Of a stretch of DNA of 64,000 bases, positions 48,517-56,997 are shown piece after piece; positions within the stretch are counted from its first letter, which is position 1; every line of letters starts with the position of its first letter. Made by a program: the position numbers and the translations under genes. The stretch is taken from assembly GCF_022803015.1 (NCBI RefSeq), contig NZ_JAFKON010000004.1:186001-250000 (forward strand). Direction: 5' to 3'. The notes under the pieces are model-generated. The model worked only from the letters and a program-made list of their open reading frames with translations, was not told the DNA's origin and did not search any database. This DNA comes from Arthrobacter humicola (GTDB taxonomy: Bacteria; Actinomycetota; Actinomycetes; Actinomycetales; Micrococcaceae).

Positions 48517-48522
48517 ATGCTA
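48517..48522 (-). promoter_or_regulatory. Putative -10 (TAGCAT) of a leaderless prepilin-peptidase transcript
   Basis: TAGCAT lies 6 nt before GTG 48510, 34 bp from the divergent hexamer at 48557-48562. Confidence 0.5.
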
Positions 48523-48556
48523 CTTGATATTCGTCCGGCCCGGCGGTCCCCGCGCG

Positions 48557-48562
48557 TAAACT
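48557..48562 (+). promoter_or_regulatory. Putative -10 (TAAACT) before the hypothetical gene at 48569
   Basis: TAAACT lies 6 nt before ATG 48569, which favours that start over the in-frame GTG at 48563. Confidence 0.5.
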
Positions 48563-48568
48563 GTGGAT

Positions 48569-49396
48569 ATGGCCGCATGGGACAGCACGAACCGGCGCGG
48601 GCCGGACGCGCCCCGCGGCCCGGCGGAGAAGGCCGCGGCCTTCCGGAACCTGTGCCGGTCATCGCCCTGGAAGTGGCAGTCGCTGAGGTTCGAGTACCTG
48701 GACCGGCCGCTCACGGGTTCCTCGGGGTCCCCGGCGGCCCCCTCCCCCGGCGACCTCGTCAGGGGGTGGCTGCGCCGGCCCGGTGCCTTGCGGCTGGAGA
48801 CTGCCGACGGCCTGGTCATCGGCAGCACCACCGGCATCAATGATTCCCGCGGCGGCTTCTATATCAGCTCCACGAGGAAGACCTGGCTCCTGCCCCCGCA
48901 CTTGGTTACGCCGGTGTACGACGACGACGGGCTGGTGCGCCGCCGCCCGGAGGCAGCTTATGGCGAGCCGTCGTTCGGCAACGGCAGGTTCGCCGCCGTC
49001 CTGGACCCGGTCGAGCTTGCGGGGAACGCCCCCGTCCCGTTGGAGTTCCCCAACTCCAACGCAGTGGAGCTTGGCCCCATCACGGAGGTAGACCACGAGG
49101 GCCGGCCGGCCCTGGAATCGACGGTCAGCCCGAACCCCTCCTACCGTCCCGCCGATCCCGGAGCCCCGCTGTGCCGTCCGGGACGCACGCTGCTGAGGAT
49201 TGACGCCGGCACGGGCGTCTGCGTTGCGAGCCGCTGGCTGGACGCGCCCGGGACCGGCTCGGAGCAGGACGGCTACGGGCACTGGCTCCGCATCCTGGGC
49301 GTCGACGAATACATGCTCGATGACCTGTTCCTGGCCGAATCGATGAACCTCACGGACGTCCGGCGCCACATCAGCTGGGACGTCCCCGCGGAGTAG
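48569..49396 (+). CDS. Hypothetical protein (275 aa)
   Basis: I do not recognise a family. The product is soluble, without signal peptide or membrane helix. Noticeable segments are SSPWKWQSLRFEYLDRP, GLVIGSTTGINDSRGGFYIS, KTWLLPPHLVTPVYDDDGLV, and LLRIDAGTGVCVASRWLDA with an aromatic/acidic C-terminus. Composition and codon use match the neighbours, so it is probably a genuine lineage-restricted gene. ATG 48569 follows TAAACT by 6 nt. It is divergent from the prepilin peptidase and 48 bp from a GNAT gene with its own -10-like hexamer. Confidence 0.75.
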   Translation: MAAWDSTNRRGPDAPRGPAEKAAAFRNLCRSSPWKWQSLRFEYLDRPLTGSSGSPAAPSPGDLVRGWLRRPGALRLETADGLVIGSTTGINDSRGGFYISSTRKTWLLPPHLVTPVYDDDGLVRRRPEAAYGEPSFGNGRFAAVLDPVELAGNAPVPLEFPNSNAVELGPITEVDHEGRPALESTVSPNPSYRPADPGAPLCRPGRTLLRIDAGTGVCVASRWLDAPGTGSEQDGYGHWLRILGVDEYMLDDLFLAESMNLTDVRRHISWDVPAE

Positions 49397-49431
49397 CCCG
49401 GCCGTGACTCGCATCCGCCCGCCGGCCCCGC

Positions 49432-49437
49432 TAAGCT
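49432..49437 (+). promoter_or_regulatory. Putative -10 (TAAGCT) of a leaderless GNAT transcript
   Basis: TAAGCT lies 7 nt before ATG 49445 and no ribosome-binding site is present. Confidence 0.5.
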
Positions 49438-49444
49438 TCCTGCG

Positions 49445-50095
49445 ATGACTGAACCCGCCGACTACTGGCCCCCTTTCGGCCTGAGCCTGACCACGCCGCG
49501 CCTTCAGCTGCGCCCCATCCGCGACGCGGACATTCCGGCCGCGGTCTCAGCCGCCCTGAGCGGCGTGCACGAGCCTGGCCGCAGCCCCTTCAGCAGGCCC
49601 TGGGCCGAATCCCCCGCTGAGGAGCTCGGCCCGAACATGGCGCAGTGGTACTGGCGGTGCCGCGGGAACATGACACCGCAGGACTGGACACTCCTGCTCG
49701 GCATCTGGCACGAGGGCGAGTTCATCGGATGCCAGGACATCGCGGCCAAAGACTTCGCCACGCTGAAGACGGTCACCACGGGCTCCTGGCTGCGGCAAAG
49801 CGTGCACGGCCAGGGCTTCGGCAAGGAGATGCGGGCCGCCGTCGCCCTCTATGCCTTCGACTGGCTCGGCGCCGAAGTGGCGGAATCCGAGGCCGCCGCC
49901 TGGAACCAGCAGTCCCTGGGCGTCTCACGCTCCCTCGGCTACGAGCTCAACGGCGTCACCCGCGCTGCCTGGGGCGGCAAGGCCCAGGAGGTCCAAAACG
50001 TCCGCCTCACCCCCGCCACCTTCAAACGCCCCGACTGGGATCTCGGCGTCGAAGGCCACGAAGCCTTCGCGAAGTACCTGGGCATCCACCCGTAG
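49445..50095 (+). CDS. GNAT family N-acetyltransferase
   Basis: A 216-residue RimJ/RimL-like acetyltransferase. The N-terminal TPRLQLRPIRDADIPAAV, the acetyl-CoA loop SVHGQGFGKEMRAAVALYAF (about 119-138) and the AWNQQSLGVSRSLGYELNG segment are typical of enzymes acetylating protein N-termini, antibiotics or small amines. Substrate not predictable. Its stop is followed by the large palindromic region. Confidence 0.88.
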   Translation: MTEPADYWPPFGLSLTTPRLQLRPIRDADIPAAVSAALSGVHEPGRSPFSRPWAESPAEELGPNMAQWYWRCRGNMTPQDWTLLLGIWHEGEFIGCQDIAAKDFATLKTVTTGSWLRQSVHGQGFGKEMRAAVALYAFDWLGAEVAESEAAAWNQQSLGVSRSLGYELNGVTRAAWGGKAQEVQNVRLTPATFKRPDWDLGVEGHEAFAKYLGIHP

Positions 50096-50162
50096 CAGCC
50101 CCCAAGCGGGGCCGCGGCGCCCGCCGTCGCTGAGACGCCTCCTGTCGCTTCCGTCGCTGGGT

Positions 50163-50205
50163 TGCCGTGGTTGTGGGTGCCGTGGTTGTGGGTGCCGTGG
50201 TTGGG
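50163..50205. repeat. 15-bp tandem repeat (TGCCGTGGTTGTGGG, about 2.9 copies)
   Basis: TGCCGTGGTTGTGGG at 50163-50177 and 50178-50192, then a 13-base version to 50205. The complementary unit AACCCAACCACGGC occurs twice with 15-bp spacing on the other side of the palindrome (50471-50499). Confidence 0.93.
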
Positions 50206-50485
50206 TTCGCCGGACCGCCACCTTTCGCCGTCGCTTAGACACGACGCATGGGACCCGCTGCGGTCGCTGGGCGACCTCCGGGGATCCGATGCGCCGCGAT
50301 GCGCTCCTCTACGAAAGACGGCGACCCGGCTGGTGGGCGTCTCAGCATCGCGGGGCAGCGGTGTCCCGCTAAGGAGCGCATCGCCGACCAAAGCGAAGCG
50401 AAGGTCGCCCAGCGACCGCAGCGCAGCGACGGGAGGTGTCTAAGCGACGGCGGGACGCCGCTGCCCGGCGAACCCAACCACGGCA
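50193..50485. repeat. Large imperfect inverted repeat, about 293 bp
   Basis: Matching arms, all exact: 50193-50213 with 50465-50485 (21 bp), 50226-50242 with 50436-50452 (17 bp), 50256-50277 with 50402-50423 (22 bp), and 50296-50308 with 50372-50384 (13 bp), centred near 50339. Arms are separated by unequal mismatched segments. No transposase, target duplication or tRNA-like fold is visible. Confidence 0.93.
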
Positions 50486-50554
50486 AACCCAACCACGGCG
50501 AAGAGCCGTGGCCCGGCGAACCGGACCACGGCCCTTCGGCAGGAGGGTGATGGC

Positions 50555-51991
50555 CTAAATCTCCGCCCCCTCCAGCAGTTCCGTCACGAGGGCTGCGATC
50601 GGCGAGCGCTCCGAGCGGGTGAGGGTGATGTGGCCGAACAGCGGGTGTCCCTTCAGGGTCTCGACGACGGCCGCCACGCCGTCGTGCCGTCCGACCCGCA
50701 GGTTGTCCCGCTGGGCGACGTCGTGCGTCAGGACGATCTTGGAGTTCTGGCCGATCCGGCTCATCACTGTCAGCAGCACATTCTTCTCCAGGGACTGCGC
50801 CTCGTCGACGATCACGAATGCGTCGTGCAGGGAGCGTCCGCGGATGTGCGTCAGCGGCATGACCTCAAGCATGCCCCGGTCCATCACTTCCTCCACCACT
50901 TCCTGGCTGACCAGCGCGCCCAGGGTGTCAAAGACCGCCTGCGCCCACGGGTTCATCTTTTCCGCTTCGGACCCGGGCAGGTAGCCGAGTTCCTGGCCGC
51001 CCACCGCGTACAGGGGCCGGAAGACGATCACCTTGCGGTGCTCCCGGCGCTCCAGGACGGCTTCGAGCCCGGCGCACAGGGCCAGTGCGGACTTGCCGGT
51101 GCCGGCCCGGCCGCCGAGGGACACGATGCCGACCGACGGGTCCATCAGGAGGTCGATCGCCAACCGTTGCTCGGCCGAGCGGCCGTGGAGTCCGAAGACG
51201 TCGCGGTCGCCCTTCACGAGCCGGACCTGTTTGTCCGCCCCTACCCGTCCGAGGGCCGAGCCGCGGCTGGACAGCAGGACCAGCCCGGTGTTGGTCGGCA
51301 TCTCGGCCGCCGCCGGGATGAATACCGGCTCGTGCCCGTACAAGGTGGCAACCTCGTCCTCGCCCGCGTCGAGCTCGGCGACGCCGGTCCAGCCGGAGTC
51401 CTTGACGAGTTCATTGCGGTACTCGTCGGCCAGCAGCCCCATGGCCGAGGCCTTGACGCGCATCGGCAGGTCCTTGGACACCACCGTCACGTCGCGGCCC
51501 TCGTTGGCCATGTTCTTGGCCACCGCGAGGATGCGGCTGTCGTTGTCCACCCCGCGGAACCCGGCGGGCAGCACCTCGGCGGAGATATGGTTCAGCTCCA
51601 CCATGAGCGTGCCGCCGTCGCCCAGCGGGATGGGACGGTCCAGGCCGCCGTGCTCGAGCCGCAGGTCATCGAGCAGCCGGAGGGCTTTGCGCGCAAAGTA
51701 TCCCAGCTCCGGGTCGTGGCGCTTTCCTTCGAGCTCGGTGATGACAACGATCGGCAGGATGACCTCGTGCTCGGCGAAGCGCAGGAGGGCCCGCGGATCG
51801 GAGAGCAGGACGGAGGTATCGATCACGAAACTGCGGGCCGTGCCCCGGCTCCCTGTTCCTTCCCCGGAAACAGCAAGACCGGCCGCCGCGGAATCCGCTG
51901 CACCGGTCTTTGAGGTGGCTCGCTTGGCGCGAGAGGTAGCTTTCTGTCCCTGATCGGAAATGACGTCGGGCAGTTGCTCAGAAATAGCCAC
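50555..51991 (-). CDS. PhoH family protein with N-terminal PIN domain
   Basis: A 478-residue protein joining a PIN-fold RNase domain (about 45-180; [19 protein letters not shown] and [17 protein letters not shown] give the acidic residues) to a PhoH/RecD-like ATPase (about 260-470; Walker [17 protein letters not shown], Walker [14 protein letters not shown], then THIRGRSL). Such PIN-PhoH proteins are thought to be RNA helicase/nucleases. The N-terminal 40 residues are low-complexity. GTG 51991 has GGAG about 6 nt upstream; a longer frame has no such signal. The 233-bp leader to uppS contains no riboswitch I can name. Confidence 0.92.
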   Translation of the reverse strand: MAISEQLPDVISDQGQKATSRAKRATSKTGAADSAAAGLAVSGEGTGSRGTARSFVIDTSVLLSDPRALLRFAEHEVILPIVVITELEGKRHDPELGYFARKALRLLDDLRLEHGGLDRPIPLGDGGTLMVELNHISAEVLPAGFRGVDNDSRILAVAKNMANEGRDVTVVSKDLPMRVKASAMGLLADEYRNELVKDSGWTGVAELDAGEDEVATLYGHEPVFIPAAAEMPTNTGLVLLSSRGSALGRVGADKQVRLVKGDRDVFGLHGRSAEQRLAIDLLMDPSVGIVSLGGRAGTGKSALALCAGLEAVLERREHRKVIVFRPLYAVGGQELGYLPGSEAEKMNPWAQAVFDTLGALVSQEVVEEVMDRGMLEVMPLTHIRGRSLHDAFVIVDEAQSLEKNVLLTVMSRIGQNSKIVLTHDVAQRDNLRVGRHDGVAAVVETLKGHPLFGHITLTRSERSPIAALVTELLEGAEI

Positions 51992-52224
51992 ATCGACTCC
52001 AGCCCCGGGGCAATGCCCGGAATTGTTATTGGTGAGGCGGCTCGGCCTGGAGGCCGGACGCGGCCTCCCATACACCCGGTGCGAAAATCCGCTCCATGTA
52101 CTGGCCTCCCCGATCGGCCGGCGAATTGCCTGCCGATGGGATTAACGTACGTCTCCGGGGGCCGGTTTGTCCGATAATTTTTCGGCGATTCTTGTTGCCG
52201 TCTTGTGAATTCCGCGTGAACCGC

Positions 52225-52998
52225 TCAGGCGCCGAAGCGGCGCTGCCTGCCGGCGTAGTCGCGCAGGGCGCGCAGGAAATCCACCTTGCGGAACGCCGGC
52301 CACAGGGCCTCGCAGAAGTAGAACTCACTGTACGCGCTCTGCCACATGAGGAATCCGGACAGCCGCTGCTCCCCGGAGGTCCGGATCACCAGGTCCGGAT
52401 CCGGCTGGCCCCGGGTGTAGAGGAAGCGCGAGATGTCATCCACGGTGAGTTCATCGGCCAGTTGTCCGATGTCCGCTCCCCGGGCGACGGCGTCGTGCAG
52501 CAGTTCCCGGACGGCGTCGACAATCTCCCGCCGTCCGCCGTAGCCGACGGCGACATTGACATGCAGCCTCTCCTGCGCGGGCGTCCGGGCCGTCAGGTTG
52601 TTCAGCCGCTCGGCGAGGTAGTCCGGCAGCAGTTCGGGGGCGCCCATGGCGTGCACCGAGATGTTGGCGTCCTCGTCCAGCCGGTCCAGGGTGTTGGCGA
52701 TGATGCCCATCAGGAGGTCGAGTTCCTCGCCGGAGCGGTTCATGTTGTCCGTAGAGAGCATGTACAAGGTGACCACCTTGATGCCCAGCTCCTGGCACCA
52801 GCCGAGGAATTCGTGGATCTTGTCCGCACCGGCCTGATGGCCCTGGCTCGTGGGGGCGTTGAACTGGCGGGCCCAGCGCCGGTTGCCGTCGACCATGACG
52901 CCGACGTGGCGCGGGATCCGTTCAGGATCGAGGGAGCGTTGGAGCTTGCGCTCGTAAAAGCCGTAGAGGAATCCGGGCATTTCCATCCGGAGATTCAC
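52225..52998 (-). CDS. uppS: Isoprenyl transferase (cis-polyprenyl diphosphate synthase)
   Basis: Cis-prenyltransferase making the polyprenyl diphosphate carriers of wall synthesis. The 257 residues contain the catalytic Asp37 in VGVMVDGNRRWARQ, GADKIHEFLGWC, LYMLSTDNMNRSGEE, VAVGYGGRREIVDAVREL and DLVIRTSGEQRLSGFLMWQS. It is most like the mycobacterial Z-farnesyl diphosphate synthase Rv1086 by context (next to hemolysin III), so the product chain length may be short. GTG 52998 with AAGGAAG upstream was chosen over the unsupported 53031 start. Confidence 0.93.
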   Translation of the reverse strand: MNLRMEMPGFLYGFYERKLQRSLDPERIPRHVGVMVDGNRRWARQFNAPTSQGHQAGADKIHEFLGWCQELGIKVVTLYMLSTDNMNRSGEELDLLMGIIANTLDRLDEDANISVHAMGAPELLPDYLAERLNNLTARTPAQERLHVNVAVGYGGRREIVDAVRELLHDAVARGADIGQLADELTVDDISRFLYTRGQPDPDLVIRTSGEQRLSGFLMWQSAYSEFYFCEALWPAFRKVDFLRALRDYAGRQRRFGA

Positions 52999-53108
52999 CT
53001 GGCTTCCTTGAGGTACTTGTTCAGTGCACATCCTAGGCTACCTGCCGGAGGGCCGTGCCGGGTGCAGCTCCGTCACAGGACAACCCCGGATGGCTTGTTA
53101 CTCACCGG

Positions 53109-53134
53109 TAACTTACTATGGCGTAGGTTATTAT
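53109..53134 (+). promoter_or_regulatory. Operator-like inverted repeat and -10 of hemolysin III gene
   Basis: TAACTTAC (53109-53116) and GTAGGTTA (53123-53130) form an inverted repeat (7 of 8 positions) with a 6-bp spacer, overlapping a TATTAT hexamer (53129-53134) that is 6 nt before ATG 53141. A second repeat GTTAC/GTAAC overlaps at 53097-53112. The arrangement suggests repression of a leaderless promoter and might also affect the divergent uppS. Confidence 0.6.
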
Positions 53135-53140
53135 TACGGC

Positions 53141-53857
53141 ATGGAAAGCAACAGTTCGGAGCCCCGGCCGGAGCCTCCGGCGAAGCGGGCAACCCCGGTG
53201 GACGACGCCGCGGTGCGCCTGGCTGAACTGCTGATGATCAAGCCCAAATGGCGGGGCTGGATCCACACCGTCACCGCCCCGCTGGCGCTGGCCGCCGGGC
53301 TGGTGCTGGTGATCCTGGCGCCGCCGGACCTCAAGGTGGCCTGCGCCGTATATGCCGTTACCGGGGTCCTGCTGTTCGGCGTCAGTGCCGTCTATCACCG
53401 CGGGAACTGGTCACCGCGCGTGAAGATCGTCCTGAAGCGGCTGGATCATACGAACATCATGCTGGTGATCGCCGGCAGCTACACGCCGCTCGCCTGGGCC
53501 CTACTGGACCGGCAGCAAGCCGAAGTGCTGCTCTGGGTGATCTGGTCCGGGGCCATCCTCGGCGTGCTGTTCCGCCTGCTGTGGACCAATGCCCCGCGGT
53601 GGCTCTACGTGCCGATCTATATCGCCCTCGGCTGCGGCTCGCTGTTCTATCTGCCGGACTTTTTCGCCGCCAACGCTGCCTCGGCGGTGCTGATCTGCGT
53701 CGGCGGGGTGCTGTACATCACGGGAGCCGTGTTCTATGCGCTGAAGAAGCCGAACTTCAGCTACGAACACTTCGGCTTCCATGAACTGTTCCATGCGCTG
53801 ACGGTCTTTGCCTTCGCCGCGCACTACATCGCCATTGCCATCGCGGTCCTGGGCTGA
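53141..53857 (+). CDS. Hemolysin III family protein (PAQR/YqfA-type)
   Basis: A 238-residue membrane protein with seven helices and the PAQR residues: VYHRGNWS, KRLDHTNIMLVIAGSYTPLA and FGFHELFHALTVFAFAAHY, whose Asp/His positions resemble the metal site of the adiponectin-receptor family. The N-terminal 35 residues are hydrophilic. The role in bacteria is unclear; membrane lipid homeostasis is proposed. ATG 53141 is 6 nt after TATTAT. The order hemolysin III - uppS matches Rv1085c-Rv1086. Confidence 0.9.
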   Translation: MESNSSEPRPEPPAKRATPVDDAAVRLAELLMIKPKWRGWIHTVTAPLALAAGLVLVILAPPDLKVACAVYAVTGVLLFGVSAVYHRGNWSPRVKIVLKRLDHTNIMLVIAGSYTPLAWALLDRQQAEVLLWVIWSGAILGVLFRLLWTNAPRWLYVPIYIALGCGSLFYLPDFFAANAASAVLICVGGVLYITGAVFYALKKPNFSYEHFGFHELFHALTVFAFAAHYIAIAIAVLG

Positions 53858-53875
53858 CGCCGGCTGCGCTGATTC

Positions 53876-53955
53876 TCCCCACCTTTGAAACTGCGACGCC
53901 GGGACTCGCCGGCAGTCCGGCCCGACACGCCGGGCGCCGGCTTCAATGGTGGGGA
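53876..53955. repeat. Long inverted repeat between convergent genes
   Basis: CCCCACCTTTGAA (53877-53889) pairs with TTCAATGGTGGGG (53942-53954) with one mismatch; GC-rich internal stems such as GGACT (53902-53906) with AGTCC (53914-53918) lie between. It probably forms a bidirectional terminator for hemolysin III and the HAD gene. Confidence 0.7.
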
Positions 53956-53983
53956 ATTCCGGCGTCAGGGGTTGGCCCCCTGC

Positions 53984-54649
53984 TCAGCCGGGATGCCCTG
54001 CCGCAATGAGCTCGGGCAGCAGCCGCATGTCGGAAAAGACGGTGGTTCCGGGACCGGCCAATCGGGAAGCCGGGGTGACACCGCCGGCATACGCGAAGAC
54101 GTGTATTCCCGCCGCCCGGGCGGCCCGGACGCCGTAGGCGCTGTCCTCGACGACGGCGCACCGCCCGGGAGCGGCGCCCTGGTCCGCCGCGGTGTGGAGG
54201 AACAGGTCCGGCGCGGGTTTGCCGTTGGCCACCTCTGTGGCGCTGTAGATGCGGCCCTGAAAACGGCTTAGCAGCCCGGTCTTGCCCAGGGTCCGGTGCA
54301 TCTTTTCGTGGCTGCCGCTGGAGGCGACGCAGTGCGGCAGAGACAGCCGGTCCAGGGCGTCCTCGATCCCGTCAACGGCCTCGAGATCACGTTCAAACGC
54401 CTCCTGGTACCAGCGACCGTAGTCGCGGTCCCAGCCGTCGGCCAGCCGGATCCCGAGCTGCTGTTCGACGGCGGCCACAAAGTGCGCCTCGGACTTTCCG
54501 ACGAACCGTTCCACGATGTCATCGAGTTCCAGCTCCCAGCCGAGATCGGCCAGCACGCGCTGGTCCACCCGGATGGCGATCACCTCGGAATCCACCAGCA
54601 CACCGTCACAATCGAACACCACCAGCTCGAAGCCGTCCTGACCAGTCAT
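53984..54649 (-). CDS. HAD family hydrolase (phosphatase/phosphoglucomutase-like)
   Basis: A 221-residue HAD enzyme: nucleophile motif VVFDCDGVLVDSEVIA (Asp13 and Asp15), motif II CVASSGSHEKM, motif III Lys in EVANGKPAPDLF and motif IV VVEDSAYGVRAAR. The helical cap (about 20-85) is of the beta-phosphoglucomutase type. The substrate is not known, but a sugar or nucleotide phosphate is likely. It overlaps the upstream DUF255 gene by 4 nt, so the two are translationally coupled. Confidence 0.92.
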   Translation of the reverse strand: MTGQDGFELVVFDCDGVLVDSEVIAIRVDQRVLADLGWELELDDIVERFVGKSEAHFVAAVEQQLGIRLADGWDRDYGRWYQEAFERDLEAVDGIEDALDRLSLPHCVASSGSHEKMHRTLGKTGLLSRFQGRIYSATEVANGKPAPDLFLHTAADQGAAPGRCAVVEDSAYGVRAARAAGIHVFAYAGGVTPASRLAGPGTTVFSDMRLLPELIAAGHPG

Positions 54650-56997
54650 GAGGACATCCTAGCCAGCTGCCCGCGCATTTCTTCGACGGAAGTCGCAGGG
54701 AGGCCGCAGACCATGCCGCGGCACAGGAACACCTGCGGGGCGCCGTCCGGGCCCGCGCCGCGGCCCTGCAGCAGGGGTACTGGCCGGGCGGCGCCGTCGT
54801 CCTGGACCGCGACCACCAGCCCGGGGCTGGCCGAGAGCAGCAGCTCCCGGTGCAGCACGGCCCGTTCCGGGGTGTCCGGTCCGGCGACGGCGGCCTCGAT
54901 GGGACCGGCGAGGGCGGCCTGGGCGGTCGCGAGCAGCCAGCCGGCGGCGCGGGGTGCCTGGCCCGCAAGCGGAGGAAGCAGCAGGGCGAGGATGCTGGCC
55001 GCCAGGGTGCGGTGTTCGGACGAGCCGGAGAGGGCCGAGTGGGTCAGCAGGGCACCGGCCAGCGCGGCGGCGCCGCTGGGGGTGGCGCCGTCGAACGGTT
55101 CCAGGCCGTCGCGGCCGCCCTGGGCGGCCGTGACCTGCGCGGACTCCCCCGCAGCGTCCCTCAGGCCGCCGTCGGCCGCGAACCGCCTGCAGGCGGCGTC
55201 CAGAATGGCCTCGGCCAGCCCGTACCAGCGGGTGTGCCCGGTAACCGCATGGAGCGCGAACAGCCCTTCGGCGCACAAGGCGTAGTCCTCCAGTAAACCG
55301 CCGATTCCCCGCGCCACTCCGTCGTGGGAGACGCGCATGAGCCTGCCGGGGCCATCCGCCGCGGGCCGCCAGTGCACGCGCTCAAGATAGTCCGCGATCC
55401 GCTCCGCCGCGGCCACCAGCTCCGGGCGTGCCAGGACGGCGCCGGCGTCGGCGAGGGCGGCGACGGCCAGTCCGTTCCAGCCCGCCACCACTTTGTCATC
55501 CCGGCCGGGCTGGGGCCGGTTGCTGCGTGCCTGCGCCAGCAGCGGGCGCACCCGCTGCCACAGCGCGGCGTCCCCGCCGGACATCTCCCGGCCCGGATGC
55601 AGCGGCGAACCGCCGGCGCTCACGCTTCCGGGCATTCGGACGTTCATGAGGGCAGCCACGGCGGCGCCGTCGGCCGGGCCCAGGAGCGACTCAAGGCCGC
55701 CGGGAGTCCACAGGTAGCTGGCCCCTTCGGCGTGCACGCCGTCGACGACCGTGTCGGCGTCCAGCGACGATGCCAGGGCCACGACCCCGGTGTCCGGTTC
55801 CGCCGCAGGGCCCGCCACAGGGGCTGGAGCCGGTCCTGGCGCCGGGCGCGTCGCAGGTGCCAGCCCGAGGCGGGCCAGGAGCCAGTCGGCGGTAAGTCCG
55901 GCAATTCCGGCGGCCTCGGCCGCCGGGTACTCCGGCGTGCCGCCCAGCCGGACCCAGTGGACATAGACGCGCAGCAACTGGGCGTTGTCGTAGAGCATTT
56001 TCTCGAAGTGCGGAACGGACCAGTCCGCCGTCACCGAATAGCGGGCGAAGCCGCCGTCGAGCTGGTCGAACAACGCCGAGCGGGACATTGCTGCCAGGCA
56101 CCGACCGGCCATGTCCCGGGCCGCCGTGGCGGTCTCCAGGCCCGCGGAGTCCTGGCCCCCTGCGTCCAGGTCCGCGGAGTCCTGGCCCCCTGCGTCCAGG
56201 TCCGCGGTCTCCTGGCCCGCGGTGTCCGGAGCGGCTGCCGGAGCGGCTGCCGGCGGCATGCTGTCCGAGGGCACTGCGGCGTGACGGACCAGGAATTCGA
56301 GCACGGCCGCGGGCGGGAACTTCGGCGCGCCGCCGAAGCCGCCGTGAGCCCGGTCCTCGGCGCCGGAGAGGGCGGTGACGGCTTCGGCAAGGAGCGCCGC
56401 GTCCAGGGCCCCGGGCGGCCCGTGCAGATGCAGGGCGGCTGCCGGCTGGGACGCCGCGATGCCGCGCGCCAGGGTGTCGGCGTTGGCCTCGACGGCGCCG
56501 CGGCGTTCCGTCCAGGCCTCGTTCACGGCTTCAAGGACCTGCCGGAAGGACGGCCGGCCCGGCATGGGCCGGGGCGGGTAGTACGTGCCGGCATGGAAGG
56601 CCCGGCCATCGGGCAGGAGGAAGACGGACATCGGCCAGCCGCCCTCGCCGCTGATCGCCTGCGTCGCTGTCATGTAGACGGCATCGACGTCAGGGCGCTC
56701 TTCGCGGTCCACTTTGATGGAGACAAAGTGGGCGTTCAGGTAGTCGGCGGTGTCCCGGTCCTCAAAGGATTCATGGGCCATGACGTGGCACCAGTGGCAG
56801 GCCGCGTAGCCGATTGAGAGGAACACCGGCACGTCCCGGGCGGCAGCTGCGGCGAAGGCCGCGTCACCGAACGGCTGCCAGTGCACGGGGTTGCCGGCGT
56901 GCTGGCGCAGGTACGCAGAGGGTTCCGCCGCCAGGGCATTCGAGGCCCCGGACGGCGGGTTGGGGAATCCGCGGTCAGCGGGTTCCGGGTCCCGCAT
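54646..56997 (-). CDS. Thioredoxin-domain protein of the DUF255/YyaL family
   Basis: A 783-residue cytoplasmic protein resembling human SPATA20. The N-terminal thioredoxin fold (about 20-180) has SIGYAACHWCHVMAHESFED with the redox pair Cys67/Cys70. The remainder is an alpha/alpha-barrel glycoside-hydrolase-like region, with GGFGGAPKFPP, FDQLDGGFARYSVTADWSVP and HFEKMLYDNAQL characteristic. Two stretches are inserted by low-complexity repeats, including 10-residue AGGQDSADLD units. ATG 56997 overlaps the upstream small membrane gene by 23 nt; the ribosome-binding site is weak. Family function is unknown. Confidence 0.88.
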   Translation of the reverse strand: MRDPEPADRGFPNPPSGASNALAAEPSAYLRQHAGNPVHWQPFGDAAFAAAAARDVPVFLSIGYAACHWCHVMAHESFEDRDTADYLNAHFVSIKVDREERPDVDAVYMTATQAISGEGGWPMSVFLLPDGRAFHAGTYYPPRPMPGRPSFRQVLEAVNEAWTERRGAVEANADTLARGIAASQPAAALHLHGPPGALDAALLAEAVTALSGAEDRAHGGFGGAPKFPPAAVLEFLVRHAAVPSDSMPPAAAPAAAPDTAGQETADLDAGGQDSADLDAGGQDSAGLETATAARDMAGRCLAAMSRSALFDQLDGGFARYSVTADWSVPHFEKMLYDNAQLLRVYVHWVRLGGTPEYPAAEAAGIAGLTADWLLARLGLAPATRPAPGPAPAPVAGPAAEPDTGVVALASSLDADTVVDGVHAEGASYLWTPGGLESLLGPADGAAVAALMNVRMPGSVSAGGSPLHPGREMSGGDAALWQRVRPLLAQARSNRPQPGRDDKVVAGWNGLAVAALADAGAVLARPELVAAAERIADYLERVHWRPAADGPGRLMRVSHDGVARGIGGLLEDYALCAEGLFALHAVTGHTRWYGLAEAILDAACRRFAADGGLRDAAGESAQVTAAQGGRDGLEPFDGATPSGAAALAGALLTHSALSGSSEHRTLAASILALLLPPLAGQAPRAAGWLLATAQAALAGPIEAAVAGPDTPERAVLHRELLLSASPGLVVAVQDDGAARPVPLLQGRGAGPDGAPQVFLCRGMVCGLPATSVEEMRGQLARMSS
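56143..56220. repeat. About 30-bp in-frame tandem repeat in the DUF255 gene
   Basis: Near-identical units of about 30 bp (TGCGTCCAGG recurs at 56161 and 56191) encode tandem AGGQDSADLD decapeptides, 2-3 copies, in a loop region of the barrel. Exact boundaries are approximate. Confidence 0.8.

Larger units (their letters stand above)
50096..50554. other. 459-bp non-coding region with a large imperfect palindrome
   Basis: The gap between the convergent GNAT and phoH genes has frames open by composition only. It contains the tandem repeat at 50163-50205 and the inverted repeat at 50193-50485, described separately. An extra direct copy of CGCCGTCGCT, followed by KAGAC-like sequence (GAGAC here, TAGAC inside the palindrome), occurs at about 50122. 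Confidence 0.85.

Noticed and set aside
51992-52224. Known riboswitch or terminator in the phoH leader
   Set aside because: The CCGATAATTTTTCGG element is a weak AT-rich hairpin and no riboswitch consensus could be recognised.
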